Position numbers and translations under genes: made by a program. Shown piece by piece: positions 23,596 to 31,960 of a DNA stretch of 35,500 nucleotides. This stretch comes from Nocardioidaceae bacterium (lineage in GTDB: Bacteria > Actinomycetota > Actinomycetes > Propionibacteriales > Nocardioidaceae), in assembly GCA_013696745.1 (NCBI GenBank), contig JACCXZ010000194.1:1-35500 (forward strand). The letters are read 5' to 3'. The notes beneath the pieces are model-generated. The model saw only the letters and a program-made list of their open reading frames with translations, was not told the origin of the DNA and did no database searches. The stretch's first letter is position 1, and each line of letters starts with the position of its first letter.

Positions 23596-23787
23596 ATGAC
23601 GAAACGACCCGGTGACGACCAGAGGTCCGCGCACGGCTCCGACGAGGTGGAGCAGCCCATGCAAGGTGTCGACGCCCACGGCAGCCCCACACGCAGGCTG
23701 CTCGGCGAGGATGCACCTCGCCTGGCCGGAAAGCGAGCCGACGAACGCGATGCCCAGCTGCAGGACGACGCCGACGTGGACCCGTAG
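23596..23787 (+). CDS. 63-aa acidic hypothetical protein
   Basis: A hydrophilic, probably disordered protein (opens MTKRPGDDQRSAHGSDEVEQ, ends ADVDP), with no hydrophobic segment. A TAGCGT box (23584-23589) ends 6 bases before the ATG, fitting a leaderless start. The region 23393-23583 upstream shows no other gene. No family recognised; coding status is moderately supported by codon use only. Confidence 0.5.
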   Translation: MTKRPGDDQRSAHGSDEVEQPMQGVDAHGSPTRRLLGEDAPRLAGKRADERDAQLQDDADVDP

Positions 23788-23795
23788 CGCTGGCG

Positions 23796-23842
23796 GTAGA
23801 GAAGTTGTGCGACACGCCGGGCGTTTCGCACGGTTTCTCTAC
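23796..23842. terminator. Large inverted repeat, likely bidirectional terminator
   Basis: Outer arms GTAGAGAA (23796-23803) and TTCTCTAC (23835-23842) enclose GTGCGA/TCGCAC and ACGCC/GGCGT, giving a 47-bp near-perfect dyad between two convergent genes. It includes the stop codon of the reductase gene (23839-23841). Confidence 0.75.
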
Positions 23843-24963
23843 CCCCAGCGGGGTGCCATGCCGGCCAGAACGCGCGGGGTGAGGCGCCCGCGGCCGAGCC
23901 CTATCTCGACGAGGTCGTCGAAGACGCCCTGGTCGGCTGCAGCGGCACGCAGGGCGCCGGCCACCACGCCAGGTGCTGCGAGCAGCCGGGATGCCAGTGC
24001 CGTGTGCCGCAGGTGGCGACCGAGCAGCGCTCGCACCGCAGCGCGATGACGTGCACCGGCGTCCGCTGGGCCAGACCCGACGGCGACGGCGGTCCGGCCG
24101 GCCAGCATCCCGGTGGCCACCGCGTAGTAGATGCCCTCGCCGGTCATCGGGTTGATCAGGTGCGCTGCGTCCCCGGCGAGCAGGATCCTCCCGTCGGGCT
24201 GTCGCCACCGCCACGACGACAGCGGCAGGTGGTGCCCGCGCCAGGATCCTCCGTCGGACGTCGAGCCGGGCAGCAGCTGCTCGAGGCGCTCGAGGAGCTC
24301 CCGCCGTTGTGGCGCCCGGGCCTGCAGCAGCTCGCCGTACCCGACGTTGGCCAACCCGTCGCCACGGTCGAAGGACCAGGCGTACGACGGCTGCCGACCT
24401 GACCCGAACACGATCACCTGTCGGCCTCGGCGCTGCGACGGAGTCGGGGCGTAGCCACGCAGCGCGAGAGCCGTGCGCCCGGCCGGCGGCAGAGCGAGCC
24501 GCGCGCGCAGCACCGAGTGGGCACCGTCAGCTGCGACGACGTGCCTGCCCTCCACTTCGTCGTCGACGACCAGGCGGTCAGGCAGCTGGCGTACCGCCCG
24601 GACCCGGTGACGGGCCAGCGTCGCGCCCGCTCGCACGGCTGCCTCGACCAGCCGGGCATCGAGCACCGCACGGGGCACTACCCAGGCCGGCCGGGCCATG
24701 CGCCGCCGCACGGCATCCGGCCCACGGGCGAGCTCAAGCTGCTCGACGGCCACCCGGTCGTCCAACAGCCCGGTGACACCGACCTCGTCGAGCAGGTCCA
24801 GCACATGGGGGGCGACGCCGTCACCGCAGGCCTTGTCCCGGGGGAAGTCCGAGCGGTCGAGCAGCAGCACCCGCGCGCTCGGACGTGCCGCGAGGGCGGC
24901 CAGCGCCGCCGACGAGCCGGCCGGTCCGGCTCCGACGACGACCAGGTCCCACATGCCGGTCAT
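23839..24963 (-). CDS. Geranylgeranyl reductase family flavoprotein
   Basis: A 374-aa FAD protein. The dinucleotide fold is VVVGAGPAGSSAALAAL (about 7-23), followed by DKACGDGVAPHVLD (the CGDG/CGEG signature of the geranylgeranyl-reductase family), the PxxWVVPR region, and LLAGDAAHLINPMTGEGIYYA for FAD binding. Relatives saturate double bonds of prenyl chains on lipids or quinones. The ATG at 24963 overlaps the UbiA stop as ATGA, so the two are translationally coupled. It probably reduces the prenyl group added by the UbiA enzyme, which would give a dihydro- or more saturated chain. A hydroxylase role is the alternative. Confidence 0.87.
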   Translation of the reverse strand: MTGMWDLVVVGAGPAGSSAALAALAARPSARVLLLDRSDFPRDKACGDGVAPHVLDLLDEVGVTGLLDDRVAVEQLELARGPDAVRRRMARPAWVVPRAVLDARLVEAAVRAGATLARHRVRAVRQLPDRLVVDDEVEGRHVVAADGAHSVLRARLALPPAGRTALALRGYAPTPSQRRGRQVIVFGSGRQPSYAWSFDRGDGLANVGYGELLQARAPQRRELLERLEQLLPGSTSDGGSWRGHHLPLSSWRWRQPDGRILLAGDAAHLINPMTGEGIYYAVATGMLAGRTAVAVGSGPADAGARHRAAVRALLGRHLRHTALASRLLAAPGVVAGALRAAAADQGVFDDLVEIGLGRGRLTPRVLAGMAPRWG

Positions 24964-25787
24964 CCCCTCAGCGTCAGCATGGCGACATCGATGAACGCGA
25001 TGGCGATCGTGGCGCGGAACGGCGCCCTGCCCGTCCCGCCCAATCCGACCAGCGCCAGGGCCACGGCGCACGCCAGCACGACCCAGGCCCACGCCGGGGT
25101 CGGACCCGCAGGACCGACGACGGTGACCACGGAGGCAATGGTGAGGAGTACGGCTGCGACGACTGTTGCCGCGCGGAGGCCGAGGCGGTGCGGGAGTCCC
25201 CGTACGTCGGTCGCAGCATCGTCGGCGAGGTCGGGCAGGGCGTTGACCAGGTGCGCACCGACGCCGAGCAGTGCGCCCGCACCGACCATCCACACCGGCG
25301 GCAGCACGGGCTGCGGGAGCGCCAGGGTGACCCACGCCGGTAGCGACCCGAAGGCCACTGCGTACGGCAACCAGGACCATGCGGTCCGCTTGAGCCGCAG
25401 GTTGTACGCCCAGCCCGAGGCCACTCCCAGCACGAGATGGGTCACGCCGGAGCGCACCCCGCCCAGCAGGGACAGCGTGACGCACGCCGGCAGGGTGACG
25501 GCCAGTGCGATCCGGACGACGTGCTCGGGAAGCTCGCCGGTCGCGACCGGCTTGTCCCGACGGCCCACCCGTCGGTCGCGTGCCGCGTCGACCAGGTCGT
25601 TGGACCAGCCGATGCTCAGCTGGCCGGCCAGCACCGCAGCAGCAAGCAGCGCGATGGTGGGAGAGTCGAGCTCGACCGCCGAGGCCAGGACGGTGACCAG
25701 GGCGGTCACGGCCGCGGTCGGACCGGGGTGGCTCGCTCGGAGCAGCCGTGTGCACAGGAGCAGGGACGTGCCGGTGCGATTGGACAC
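24960..25787 (-). CDS. UbiA family prenyltransferase
   Basis: A 275-aa membrane enzyme with about eight helices and both Asp-rich prenyl-diphosphate sites: NDLVDAARD (N63, D67, D71) and NALPDLADDAATD (around 182-194). UbiA enzymes attach isoprenoid chains to aromatic rings. The acceptor here is most likely the phenolic or quinone product of the divergent type III polyketide synthase. The start is GTG at 25787, 6 bases after a TACGCT -10 box and without a Shine-Dalgarno, so the mRNA looks leaderless. Confidence 0.9.
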   Translation of the reverse strand: MSNRTGTSLLLCTRLLRASHPGPTAAVTALVTVLASAVELDSPTIALLAAAVLAGQLSIGWSNDLVDAARDRRVGRRDKPVATGELPEHVVRIALAVTLPACVTLSLLGGVRSGVTHLVLGVASGWAYNLRLKRTAWSWLPYAVAFGSLPAWVTLALPQPVLPPVWMVGAGALLGVGAHLVNALPDLADDAATDVRGLPHRLGLRAATVVAAVLLTIASVVTVVGPAGPTPAWAWVVLACAVALALVGLGGTGRAPFRATIAIAFIDVAMLTLRG

Positions 25788-25793
25788 GACAAG

Positions 25794-25814
25794 AGCGTAG
25801 GCCGCGCCTAGGCT
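25794..25814. promoter_or_regulatory. Shared operator-promoter of the polyketide/prenyl locus
   Basis: AGCGTAGGC and GCCTAGGCT around a CGC centre make a palindrome with one mismatch. Its two ends are the -10 boxes of the facing genes: TACGCT on the minus strand (25799-25794) for UbiA and TAGGCT on the plus strand (25809-25814) for the polyketide synthase. Each ends exactly 6 bases before its start codon, so both mRNAs are probably leaderless and one regulator could control both arms. Confidence 0.65.
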
Positions 25815-25820
25815 CCTGAC

Positions 25821-26909
25821 ATGTCGCAGCTCCTGGCGGTACGCGGGGTCCTGCCCGACCACCGCTACAGCCAGGCGGACGTGACCGAGGCCTTCGCGCA
25901 CGTCATCGGGTCCGGGCCGGCCACCCGCCACCTGCTGGAGCGAGTCCACGGCAATGCAGGGGTCAGTTCGCGGCATTTGGCGCTGCCGCTGGAGGAGTAC
26001 GCCGGGCTGTCGGACTTCGGCAAGGCCAACGACGCTTTCATCGAGGTGGCGGTCGACCTGGCATCCCGCGCCGTGACGGACGCCCTGCATGCGGCCGGCC
26101 TGTCGCCCGCGGACGTCGACCTGATCGTGTCCACAACCATCACCGGTCTCGCGGTGCCCTCCCTGGACGCGCGGGTCAGCACCCGGATCGGTCTACGACC
26201 CGACGTGAAGCGGGTGCCGATCGTGGGCCTCGGCTGCGTCGCCGGGGCGGCGGGGATCGCCCGGTTGCACGACTACCTGCTCGGGCACCCCGAGGACGTC
26301 GCGGTGCTCGTCGCCGTGGAGCTGTGCTCACTGACCGTGCAGCGCGACGACACCTCGGTGCCCAATCTGGTCGCCAGTGGACTCTTCGGAGACGGTGCTG
26401 CCGCCGTCGTGGCCGTCGGGTCGGCGCGCCAGACCGGTGACGCAGGCCGGTCGTACCCGTCGGGGCAGGCCCCGCAGCCCACCGTGCTGGCCAGCCGCAG
26501 CCGTCTGTACCCGGACACCGAACGGGCAATGGGCTGGGACGTCGGGTCCTCCGGGCTGCGGATCGTGCTCGGCGTGGAGGTGCCCTCGCTGGTCGAGACG
26601 TACGTCTGCGACGACGTCGACGGCTTCCTTGCCGGGCATGCCCTCACCCGTGCCGACGTGGAGTGGTGGGTGTGTCACCCCGGTGGTCCCAAGGTGCTGG
26701 AGGCGTTGCAGCGCGCTCTACGCATCGACCGGGAGGCGCTGTCGCTCACCTGGGACTCGCTGGACCGGATCGGCAACCTTTCCTCGGCGTCGGTCCTGCA
26801 CGTGCTCGCGGACACGCTGCGGCTGCGTCCTCCCCGGCCAGGTTCGTACGGCATCGCCATGGCGATGGGGCCCGGCTTCTGCCTCGAGATGGTGCTGCTG
26901 CGTGGGTGA
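25821..26909 (+). CDS. Type III polyketide synthase
   Basis: A 362-aa chalcone-synthase-fold enzyme. The catalytic triad is visible: Cys139 in [12 protein letters not shown], His286 in [13 protein letters not shown] and Asn319 in [27 protein letters not shown] closes the protein. It condenses an acyl-CoA starter with malonyl-CoA extenders. The neighbours (membrane methyltransferase, flavin monooxygenase, UbiA, prenyl reductase) point to an alkylresorcinol or alkylpyrone/alkylquinol product, as for SrsA in the srs operon of Streptomyces griseus and AgqA in Actinoplanes. The start is ATG 25821, leaderless. Starter length is not predictable by eye. Confidence 0.93.
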   Translation: MSQLLAVRGVLPDHRYSQADVTEAFAHVIGSGPATRHLLERVHGNAGVSSRHLALPLEEYAGLSDFGKANDAFIEVAVDLASRAVTDALHAAGLSPADVDLIVSTTITGLAVPSLDARVSTRIGLRPDVKRVPIVGLGCVAGAAGIARLHDYLLGHPEDVAVLVAVELCSLTVQRDDTSVPNLVASGLFGDGAAAVVAVGSARQTGDAGRSYPSGQAPQPTVLASRSRLYPDTERAMGWDVGSSGLRIVLGVEVPSLVETYVCDDVDGFLAGHALTRADVEWWVCHPGGPKVLEALQRALRIDREALSLTWDSLDRIGNLSSASVLHVLADTLRLRPPRPGSYGIAMAMGPGFCLEMVLLRG

Positions 26910-26918
26910 GGACGCCGC

Positions 26919-27461
26919 ATGACGTCGGTCGTCCTGTTCAGCGTGCTCGTGGCGGCGGTCGGGCTCGAGCGGGTCGCCGAGCTGGTGGTGTCCCGGCGCA
27001 ACGCGGCGTGGAGCATGGCCCGAGGTGGCGTCGAGACGGGACGACGGCACTACCGGGTGATGGTCGTCCTGCACACCGGCCTGCTGGTGGGCGCCCTGGT
27101 CGAGGTGTGGATCAGGCACCCGACGCTGCTGCCCCTGCTCGCCGCCAGCATGTTCGTGCTCGTGCTCGCCTCGCAGGGGTTGCGCTGGTGGTGCATCAGC
27201 ACGCTCGGTCCCCGCTGGAACACCCGGGTGATCGTCGTGCCGGGTCTGCCGCTGGTCGGCAGTGGCCCCTACCGGTGGCTGCGCCACCCCAACTACGTGG
27301 CAGTCGCCGTGGAGGGTCTGGCCCTGCCGCTGGTGCACTCGGCCTGGATCACCGCGGCCGTCTTCACCGTGCTCAACGCCGTCCTGCTGGCTGTCCGCAT
27401 CCGGGTGGAGGACACGGCCCTGGACGCCGCGGCGCAGCGACAGCGCGAGGCCGCGCGATGA
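26919..27461 (+). CDS. ICMT-like membrane methyltransferase
   Basis: A 180-aa protein of the isoprenylcysteine carboxyl methyltransferase family, with about four or five helices and the SAM-binding signature GPYRWLRHPNYVAVAVEG followed by RIRVEDTAL at the end. In type III polyketide loci (SrsB, AgqB) such enzymes O-methylate the phenolic lipid. It lies 9 bp after the polyketide synthase and overlaps the monooxygenase start (ATGA), so all three plus-strand genes form one operon. Confidence 0.88.
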   Translation: MTSVVLFSVLVAAVGLERVAELVVSRRNAAWSMARGGVETGRRHYRVMVVLHTGLLVGALVEVWIRHPTLLPLLAASMFVLVLASQGLRWWCISTLGPRWNTRVIVVPGLPLVGSGPYRWLRHPNYVAVAVEGLALPLVHSAWITAAVFTVLNAVLLAVRIRVEDTALDAAAQRQREAAR

Positions 27462-28480
27462 TCGACCTGGTGGTGGCCGGTGGTGGACCGGTGGGGCTGG
27501 CGACCGCGCTGTACGCCGCACGCGCCGGACTGCAGGTCGTCGTCCACGAACCGCGCACCGGGACGATCGACAAGGCCTGCGGCGAAGGGCTGATGCCCGG
27601 CGCAGTGGCGTTGCTCGCCGGGCTCGGTGTGGACCCGGAGGGGCGGCCGCTGACGGGGATTCGTTACCACTGCGACGGCGCGTCCGCCGAGGCCCGGTTC
27701 CGGGACGGAGTGGGCCGTGGCGTCCGTCGCACGGTCCTGCACGCCGCGCTGCGATCCGCGGTGGCTGGTGCCGGCATCAGGGTCGTCGGCGCATCGGTGA
27801 CACACGTCGACCAGCACCCGACGGCGGTGGTCGTGGACGGGACCAGCGCCAGGTACCTCGTGGCAGCTGACGGGTTGCACTCCCCCACCCGCCGCCGGCT
27901 CGGCCTCGACCTGCCGAGGGGGCTGCTGCGCCGGCACGGCTTGCGTCTGCACGCGACGACCGCCCCGTGGTCCGAGCACGTCGAGGTGCACTGGGCGGTC
28001 GACGCCGAGGCATACGTGACGCCGGTCGCCGACGACCTGGTGGGGGTCGCCCTGCTCAGCTCACGGCGCTGTTCGTTTCAGGAGCAGCTGGCCTCGTTCC
28101 CTACCCTGCGGGAGCGGCTGCAGGGAGCCGACCTCTCCTCCGTCCGGGGTGCGGGACCGCTGCACCAACGATCCTCGCGGCGGGTCGCCGGGCGGGTGCT
28201 GCTCGCCGGCGACGCCAGCGGGTACGTCGACGCGCTCACTGGTGAGGGGATCGCCTTGGGGCTGGCCCAAGCCAAGGCGGCGGTGGCCGCGATCGTGGCC
28301 GACGACCCGTTGTCCTACGAGCACGCGTGGCGCCGGATCACCTGGCGCTACCGGTGGCTCACCACTGCCCTGCTGCAGGGCACCCGGCTACCACTGCTGC
28401 GCCGACAACTGGTGCCGACCGCGGCGGCACTGCCAGGTGTGTTCTGCTCCGCGGTCAACCAGCTGGCTCGTCCGGTCTGA
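27458..28480 (+). CDS. FAD-dependent monooxygenase (SrsC/AgqC-like)
   Basis: A 340-aa flavoprotein with LVVAGGGPVGLATALYAARAG at the N-terminus, KACGEGLMPGAV, a DG motif in YLVAADGLHSPTRRRLGL and RVLLAGDASGYVDALTGEGI. The fold is that of aromatic hydroxylases/geranylgeranyl reductases. By context it should hydroxylate the methylated resorcinol ring to a hydroquinone or quinone, as SrsC does. It is translationally coupled to the methyltransferase (ATGA). The last 26 bp overlap the 3' end of the convergent AI-2E gene, an unusual tail-to-tail overlap. Confidence 0.88.
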   Translation: MIDLVVAGGGPVGLATALYAARAGLQVVVHEPRTGTIDKACGEGLMPGAVALLAGLGVDPEGRPLTGIRYHCDGASAEARFRDGVGRGVRRTVLHAALRSAVAGAGIRVVGASVTHVDQHPTAVVVDGTSARYLVAADGLHSPTRRRLGLDLPRGLLRRHGLRLHATTAPWSEHVEVHWAVDAEAYVTPVADDLVGVALLSSRRCSFQEQLASFPTLRERLQGADLSSVRGAGPLHQRSSRRVAGRVLLAGDASGYVDALTGEGIALGLAQAKAAVAAIVADDPLSYEHAWRRITWRYRWLTTALLQGTRLPLLRRQLVPTAAALPGVFCSAVNQLARPV

Positions 28481-29558
28481 GTGCCGGCGCAGTGTCTGCC
28501 CTGTCCTCGTTCCAGGTGGTGACCGCGGTCCAGGCGACGGCGGCCAGCGGCACGGACAGCAGCGCACCGATGATCCCGGCGAGGATCGTGCCGACCGTCA
28601 GAGCGAGCAGGATCGCCAGCGGGTGGAGGGACAACGCCCTGCCGAGGACGACCGGCGCCAGCACGTCGCCCTCGATCTGGTTCACGGCGATGACGACCCC
28701 GAGGACGATGAGCGCGGTCACCGGGCCGTTGGCGACCAGGGCGATCAGCGCCGCCAGCGCCCCGGCGACCGTCGCCCCGACGAGTGGGATGAACGCACCC
28801 ACGAAGACCACCAACGCCAGGGGTAGGGCCAGTGGCACGCCGAGCACGACCAGCGCGATGCCGATGATGACCGAGTCCACCAGCGCGATGATCGCGGTGC
28901 CGCGCACGTAGCCTCCCAGGACGTCCACGGAGCGTTCTCCCACCAGCCGCATACGGCCCAAGCGGTTGCCCGACAGCGGGCGCAGCAGGAACTCCCAGAT
29001 CCGCTCGCCGTCCTTGAGCAGGAAGAACAGGATCACCGCACCCAGGAACACGCCGGCGACCGCCTCCACGGCCACCGTGGCACCTTGGATGGCGCCGGTG
29101 CGGAACTGCTCACCCTGCAGCGCCTCGACGACCGCGCTCCGGGCCTGGTCGAGCTGGCCCTCGTCGATCGGCACCGGCCCCGAGGCGAGGTAGCGCTGCA
29201 GCTCACCCAACCCCTCCTCAGCTTCGGTCCGCAGATCTTCCCACTGGCTTCGCACCCCGGCGACGACGATCCCGACCACTGCGCCGATCGCCAGGAACCC
29301 GCTGAGCATGGACACCCACACGGCCAGGGCGGGCGGCAGCCCTACTCGCTGCAGCAGCCGTACCAACGGGCTGATCGCCGCAGCCAGCAGGATGGCGATC
29401 AGCACCGGGACGACGACCAACCTCAACCGCACCATCACGACGACCAGCAACGCCCCCAGCGCCAGCACCAGCAGGGTCTGGGTGCATCTCACGGCGAGCC
29501 GGCCCAAGCCGTCCGCCCACGGCGACGCCTGCGCTGACGAATGCGTTGCCTTGTCCAC
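28455..29558 (-). CDS. AI-2E family transporter
   Basis: A 367-aa membrane protein (AI-2E exporter/PerM family) with about eight helices: two or three at the N-terminus (LLVLALGALLVVVMVRLRLV), a soluble segment (RSQWEDLRTEAEEGLGELQR), then a C-terminal bundle with the family motif region GNQIEG-like AVNQIEGDVLAPVVLGRALSLHPLAILLALTVGTILAGIIGALLSVPLAAV. Members export small signals or ions; the substrate is unknown. The start is GTG at 29558. It could export the product of the neighbouring polyketide locus, but the family is common and the link is only positional. Confidence 0.9.
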   Translation of the reverse strand: MDKATHSSAQASPWADGLGRLAVRCTQTLLVLALGALLVVVMVRLRLVVVPVLIAILLAAAISPLVRLLQRVGLPPALAVWVSMLSGFLAIGAVVGIVVAGVRSQWEDLRTEAEEGLGELQRYLASGPVPIDEGQLDQARSAVVEALQGEQFRTGAIQGATVAVEAVAGVFLGAVILFFLLKDGERIWEFLLRPLSGNRLGRMRLVGERSVDVLGGYVRGTAIIALVDSVIIGIALVVLGVPLALPLALVVFVGAFIPLVGATVAGALAALIALVANGPVTALIVLGVVIAVNQIEGDVLAPVVLGRALSLHPLAILLALTVGTILAGIIGALLSVPLAAVAWTAVTTWNEDRADTAPALRPDEPAG

Positions 29559-29585
29559 GATGGGGACCTACCGGCAGCTACGTGA

Positions 29586-29605
29586 CTGCGGGGAGCTCCC
29601 CGCAG
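29586..29605. promoter_or_regulatory. 20-bp perfect palindrome upstream of the GAF-ANTAR operon
   Basis: CTGCGGGGAG and CTCCCCGCAG abut with no spacer, between the divergent AI-2E and GAF-ANTAR genes. A TATGCT -10-like box for the operon lies at 29656-29661. The palindrome could be an operator for either gene. Confidence 0.5.
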
Positions 29606-29736
29606 CGGTCTGTGTCCGCAACGAACCTACGCGGCGATCCGCCCGCCGACTCGGTTATGCTGCGTGGGCCGGTATGTGGTCCGCGATAGGTGCGGGGAGC
29701 GCGTCGCCGACTGCGCACGAGGGCGGAGCAGCTACC

Positions 29737-30480
29737 GTGGCCGATCACCGGACGACCCCCGAGTCCCAGGGTGACGCCCGCACGGCCATGGGACGCAGCT
29801 TCGCCCAGGTTCTCGGCGAGCTGGCCGAGGACCCCGAGGAGCAGCCCGCTCTCGAGCGCATCGTGCAGCAGGCGGTCGAGGCGGTGCCCGGCTGTGACTA
29901 CTGCGGGGTGTCGTTGCGGCGCGGCCGGGACAAGGTCGAGACGCCTGCGTCCACCGACCCGCTGGTCGACGAGGCGGATTCCCTGCAGTACGACCTGCAG
30001 GAGGGGCCGTGCCTGGATGCGATCTACGTCGACGACACCTATGTGGTCGACGACCTGAGGACCGACGACCGCTGGCCCCGATGGGCTCCGCGTGCCGCCG
30101 CGCTGGGGATGCGCTCCATCCTGAGCGTCCGGCTCGCCACCACGTCGGGCACGCTGGGCGGGCTCAACCTGTATGCACGTGAGACACACGCCTACACGCG
30201 GCACGACGTCGACGTCGCCCACCTGTACGCGTTGCACGCGACGTCGGCCCTCGTGATGACCCAGAAGGTCGCCGGCCTGCAGACAGCGCTGGGCACCCGG
30301 CACGTGATCGGGATAGCACAGGGCATCCTGATGCAGCGCTACGGCGTCTCCAAGGAGCGCGCGTTCGAGGTCCTGCGGCGGTACTCCCAGCACCACAACC
30401 TCAAGCTGCGTGACGTCGCCCAGGAGCTGGTCGACCGGGGCAGCATCCCAGCGCACGGCCCCGCCATCGGAGATGGCTGA
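29737..30480 (+). CDS. GAF-ANTAR regulator 1
   Basis: A 247-aa cytoplasmic regulator. A GAF domain (about 25-165; GCDYCGVSLRRG, LQEGPCLDAIYVDDTYVVDD, SVRLATTSGTLGGLNLYARE) precedes an ANTAR domain (about 178-235; TRHVIGIAQGILMQRYGVSK, AFEVLRRYSQHHNLKLRDVAQELV). ANTAR domains bind paired hexaloop RNA hairpins and prevent transcription termination; the GAF part senses a ligand or redox state. The start is GTG 29737 with GGAG about 9 bases upstream; reading further upstream gives no domain. It is the first of three overlapping genes. Confidence 0.9.
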   Translation: MADHRTTPESQGDARTAMGRSFAQVLGELAEDPEEQPALERIVQQAVEAVPGCDYCGVSLRRGRDKVETPASTDPLVDEADSLQYDLQEGPCLDAIYVDDTYVVDDLRTDDRWPRWAPRAAALGMRSILSVRLATTSGTLGGLNLYARETHAYTRHDVDVAHLYALHATSALVMTQKVAGLQTALGTRHVIGIAQGILMQRYGVSKERAFEVLRRYSQHHNLKLRDVAQELVDRGSIPAHGPAIGDG

Positions 30481-31201
30481 TCGGCTCAGCATGACGAACA
30501 AGGCAACGGTGCTCGTGCAGCTCGCCCGGGCGATGTCACACGCCGACACCCAGCGGTCAATGGCCTGGCGGCTGTGCCTCGCCTGCACGAGAGTCCTGGG
30601 AGCCGACAGCGGGGCCATCACGCTGGCCTACACCCGGCCGGAACGGGTGACCCTGTGCGCGACCGATGACACCGCCGCCCGCCTGGAGGATTTGCAGGAT
30701 GTCCTGGGCGAGGGGCCGGGAGCCGACGCCTTCGAGTCGGGTCGGGCCGTGCGGTGCTCGCTGGGAGACCAAGCAGCGCACCGTCGGTCGATGTTCGCCG
30801 ACTCCGCACGGCAGGCGGTCGGGCCGCTGGAGATACATGCGTTCCCGATGCGTCAGGGTCGCTCGGTGATCGGTGTGCTCACGCTGTACCACGCAAGCGG
30901 TCACCGCCTTCGGCGTGAACCGGCTGAGGCACAGTTCCTCGCCGATGCCGTCGTCGCGGCGTTGCTGCACGAGCCGGGCACGACGAAGACGCCCTCACCC
31001 TGGAGCGCACGGGCCAGCATCGACCAGGCCACGGGGATGGTGGTCGCGCAGCTCGCCATCTCTCCTCAAGACGCGTTGGTGCTCTTGAAGGCGCATGCTT
31101 ACGCAGACGACACCAGCCTGGACCTTGTCGCCGAAGCGGTCGTGGACCGCCGATTCGACTTCCGCCACTACGACGACAGCTTCGGGAGCGACCCTTCATG
31201 A
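30473..31201 (+). CDS. GAF-ANTAR regulator 2
   Basis: A 242-aa protein with a divergent GAF domain (about 10-165; CTRVLGADSGAITLAYTRPE, VLGEGPGADAFESGRAVRCS, AFPMRQGRSVIGVLTLYHAS) and a C-terminal ANTAR-like domain (ARASIDQATGMVVAQLAISP, ALVLLKAHAYADDTSLDLVAEAVV). The start overlaps the previous gene by 8 bp. The conserved Cys of regulator 1 (EGPC) is replaced by EGPG, so ligand sensing may differ. Confidence 0.85.
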   Translation: MADRLSMTNKATVLVQLARAMSHADTQRSMAWRLCLACTRVLGADSGAITLAYTRPERVTLCATDDTAARLEDLQDVLGEGPGADAFESGRAVRCSLGDQAAHRRSMFADSARQAVGPLEIHAFPMRQGRSVIGVLTLYHASGHRLRREPAEAQFLADAVVAALLHEPGTTKTPSPWSARASIDQATGMVVAQLAISPQDALVLLKAHAYADDTSLDLVAEAVVDRRFDFRHYDDSFGSDPS

Positions 31202-31905
31202 TCCCCAGGACTCCCGCACAGGCTCTTGCCGACGCGGCCTCAGCCCTGGTGCACGAGCAGCACGTGACCGACATCCTGGCTCGACTGCTGCGTGACTGTG
31301 CCGCAACGGTGTCCGCGGACGCGATCGGCCTGATGGTGGTGACGCCCGGCGGTGACCTGGAGCTGCTCAGCTCAACGTCACACCGCGTCAAGGAGCTCGA
31401 GCTCTTCCAGATCCAGCAGGACCTGGGCCCTTGTGTGGACGCCATCTCCAACGCCGAGACTGTGGGCGTGTGGGACGACGACGCGTTGCGGGAGCGGTGG
31501 ACCGACGTCGGTTCCGCGATCGTCGAGGCGGGGTATCACGCGGTGCACGCCTTCCCGCTGCGCTGGCAGCAGCAGGTGGTGGGCGGCCTGAACGTGTTCT
31601 GGACCAAGCCCGGCCCGCGTGATCGACAGGACGCCGAGCTCTGTCAGGCCTTCGCCGACGTGGCCACGCTGGCCATCGTGCACAGCGTGCGTCCCAGTGC
31701 CGACGACGTGGGGGAACGGGTGCATCTCGCGCTGGAGGGCCGTCACGTCATCGAGCAGGCCAAGGGACTCGTGGCCTACCAGCAGGACCTGCCGATGTCC
31801 GACGCCTATGACTGGCTGGTCACGACGGCGGCGAAGGACGGCGGCGACCTGACTGCCACCGCGGCAGGGATCCTGCGCCAGGCCCATCAGCACGAGCCCG
31901 GCTGA
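31198..31905 (+). CDS. GAF-ANTAR regulator 3
   Basis: A 235-aa protein with a GAF domain (about 12-165; LLRDCAATVSADAIGLMVVT, QQDLGPCVDAISNAETVGVW, HAFPLRWQQQVVGGLNVFWT) and a C-terminal ANTAR domain (EGRHVIEQAKGLVAYQQDLP, YDWLVTTAAKDGGDLTATAA). The start overlaps gene 2 as ATGA. Three GAF-ANTAR genes in one coupled operon suggest tandem duplication followed by divergence, and possible heterodimers. Confidence 0.87.
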   Translation: MIPRTPAQALADAASALVHEQHVTDILARLLRDCAATVSADAIGLMVVTPGGDLELLSSTSHRVKELELFQIQQDLGPCVDAISNAETVGVWDDDALRERWTDVGSAIVEAGYHAVHAFPLRWQQQVVGGLNVFWTKPGPRDRQDAELCQAFADVATLAIVHSVRPSADDVGERVHLALEGRHVIEQAKGLVAYQQDLPMSDAYDWLVTTAAKDGGDLTATAAGILRQAHQHEPG

Positions 31906-31960
31906 GGAGCGCGCTGCAGGTGCGCCCGTTTGGAGGATACAGAATGGGGAACCGGAGACC

